From JAVBSC01 sp031547305 (GTDB taxonomy: Bacteria; Desulfobacterota; Desulfovibrionia; Desulfovibrionales; Desulfovibrionaceae), in NCBI GenBank assembly GCA_031547305.1, contig JAVBSC010000007.1, positions 1 through 64,000 on the forward strand: a stretch of DNA of 64,000 nucleotides, in the 5' to 3' direction. The notes beneath the pieces were generated by a model, which saw only the letters and a list, made by a program, of their open reading frames with translations, made no database searches and was not told the DNA's origin. The translations under genes and the position numbers were made by a program. Positions 62,824 through 64,000 of this stretch are shown here, piece after piece (the first letter of the stretch is position 1; the number at the start of each line of letters is the position of its first letter).

Positions 62824-63216
62824 GACTGGCTAATAGTAACGAATAAATACCTGCGAGCAAGTTTTTTTTGCGTGCGAATTTTTTGATCGCCTGGGCCGGC
62901 CTCGCCATTCTGACTGGGCTCTCGTCCGCATTTTTCGGACATATGTAAAAAAAACGACTAATTCAATCACCCCACCCGGGAACGCATGTAAGAAAAGCGA
63001 CAAATTTAGTCGGATTTTTCCGGACATACATAAAAAAACCAGTTTGGCCAGTTTTTCCAGAACACGCCCGCCATCCCGCTTTTAAAACAAAATAGCGCAT
63101 ATTGGACAAAAAATATTTTTTTGGCATGAAACTTGATACCATACATGGCGAATCTGATTTTAGCGGATCTGGCAATAACGTATAATCTTCATTTTAACGA
63201 TTTTCTGGAGAGGACC
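62824..63216. other. Divergent promoter region with three A-rich repeats
   Basis: The region between the ABC operon and the VPLPA-CTERM gene carries three similar A-rich boxes, at about 62936-62955 (ACATATGTAAAAAAAACGAC), 62982-63002 and 63023-63040. They look like binding sites for one regulator or a structured leader. No gene is supported here; the start of the next gene is set by GGAGAGG at 63208-63214. Confidence 0.45.
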
Positions 63217-63990
63217 ATGTTTCGTAAAAACGCTCTGCGCATCCTGTTCGTGTTCATGTTCGTCTGCCTTGTGCCTGCCAGCTTTGCCCAGGCCTACAAA
63301 TACACCCCGGATCTGCCGGACGGCTCGCCGTGGAAAGACTATAAGTGGCAGCAGAGTTTTAATCAGGTGGACAAATACGTGTCTTCAGGCGTGATCGTGA
63401 ACACCGAGACCGGCTACGCTTACGAACTTATCCAGACCACGGCCATGCACGTGCCCGCCCTGCTGGAACATGCCGCCACCCGCACCTGGGATTACCAGGG
63501 CCAGACTTTGCAGGGCCAGCTCGCCACCGCGAACACCAAGGAAACTTACGATTGGATCGTGGGCATGTTCAACAACAAAGCCAAGAACGCCCAGTCTTAC
63601 GATCAGCGCTGGGACATGTCCCGCTCGGACATCAAGGGCGATACCGCTTTTGCCGCCTCCCAGACCTGGTATCTGTATGAAATCCTGATTGGCGGCTACC
63701 GCGATCTGGCCACCAACACTAAGCAGTGGGAATCCGGCGCGGCCTGGGGCTTTGAAGCTCCAGGCGCCTGGGGAGGCAATTTCCAGGAAATGTTCGACAA
63801 TGGCAACCCCACGAGAAACTGGCTGATGTTCATGAACGGCAGTCAGTGGGGTTGGGCCGACGAATCCTGCCTGACCGGCTATCTGATTGAATACAAGCTG
63901 CCTTCCGCCACCCCGATTCCGGCCGCCCTGCCCCTGCTGGGCACCGGTCTGGCCGGCCTGATCGCTCTGAAACGCAGAAACAAGGCTTAA
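63217..63990 (+). CDS. VPLPA-CTERM sorted exported protein
   Basis: The 257-residue protein has a signal peptide (about 1-25) and a C-terminal sorting tail: PIPAALPLLGTGLAGLIAL, then KRRNKA. This is the VPLPA-type PEP-CTERM tail, recognised by an exosortase that is encoded elsewhere. The middle (about 30-230) is Trp/Tyr/Asn-rich (including WDYQGQTLQGQLATANTKE) and unrecognised. It should be exported, possibly to the extracellular polymer or cell surface. Confidence 0.85.
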   Translation: MFRKNALRILFVFMFVCLVPASFAQAYKYTPDLPDGSPWKDYKWQQSFNQVDKYVSSGVIVNTETGYAYELIQTTAMHVPALLEHAATRTWDYQGQTLQGQLATANTKETYDWIVGMFNNKAKNAQSYDQRWDMSRSDIKGDTAFAASQTWYLYEILIGGYRDLATNTKQWESGAAWGFEAPGAWGGNFQEMFDNGNPTRNWLMFMNGSQWGWADESCLTGYLIEYKLPSATPIPAALPLLGTGLAGLIALKRRNKA

Positions 63991-64000
63991 TCATAAAAAC

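Overview
The window reads as a piece of chromosome from a sulfate-reducer-like member of the Desulfovibrionales. The case rests on a Re-type citrate synthase-like gene beside NADP isocitrate dehydrogenase, a four-subunit 2-oxoacid:ferredoxin oxidoreductase next to ADP-forming succinyl-CoA synthetase, the gene orders truB-rpsO-pnp and surA/ppiC-rodZ-recO-glyQ-glyS, a HypC hydrogenase chaperone and a VPLPA-CTERM exported protein. Most of it is GC-rich with strong Shine-Dalgarno sites and long antisense shadow frames. The genes at about 28.8-36.7 kb and 46.1-47.2 kb look more AT-rich.

Layout. 0-5 kb: orphan radical SAM DNA-repair-type protein, Re-citrate synthase-like protein with a C-terminal Cache-like domain, icd, and a broken MarR gene. 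5-12 kb: HtrA-like protease with a duplicated N-terminal module, a lipoprotein, an FkbM-like protein and three GT2 glycosyltransferase modules, two of them fused. 12-17 kb: korDABC and sucCD, which with icd and citrate synthase cover most of an oxidative TCA half-cycle ending in substrate-level ATP. 17-21 kb: peroxiredoxin, a metallo-beta-lactamase/double rhodanese protein, PiT/DUF47 phosphate uptake and a truncated response regulator. 22-28 kb: cyclopropane fatty acid synthase, a large secreted repeat protein, Hsp20, and an atypical DnaA with a candidate origin upstream.

28.8-36.7 kb: a coherent accessory block of a GAF-type sigma54 activator, thioredoxin reductase fused to a CxxC-less thioredoxin fold, thioredoxin, a large alkaline-phosphatase-superfamily hydrolase and an MFS transporter. 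The transporter is preceded by a convincing GG-N10-GC sigma54 promoter. An IS481-type transposase stub sits inside the block. 37-40 kb: thyX, ruvBA, trmH, hypC. 40.6-45.5 kb: a four-gene AaeAB/FUSC-type efflux operon. 45.6-47.4 kb: a His-rich repeat protein, a DUF2971 gene and tRNA-Ala(GGC). 47.5-53.5 kb: glycyl-tRNA synthetase, recO, rodZ, surA-like. 53.6-55.4 kb: a SirTM sirtuin and zinc macrodomain pair (reversible protein ADP-ribosylation). 55.5-60 kb: truB, rpsO, pnp, a crotonase. 60.2-64 kb: a polar amino acid ABC transporter lacking its ATPase, and the VPLPA-CTERM protein.

The most interesting signals are the sigma54-linked hydrolase/transporter/thioredoxin block, the SirTM-macrodomain pair without its usual lipoylation partners, the DnaA with altered box-reading residues, the duplicated domain in the protease, the 45-bp His-repeat protein, and three families of short intergenic repeats.
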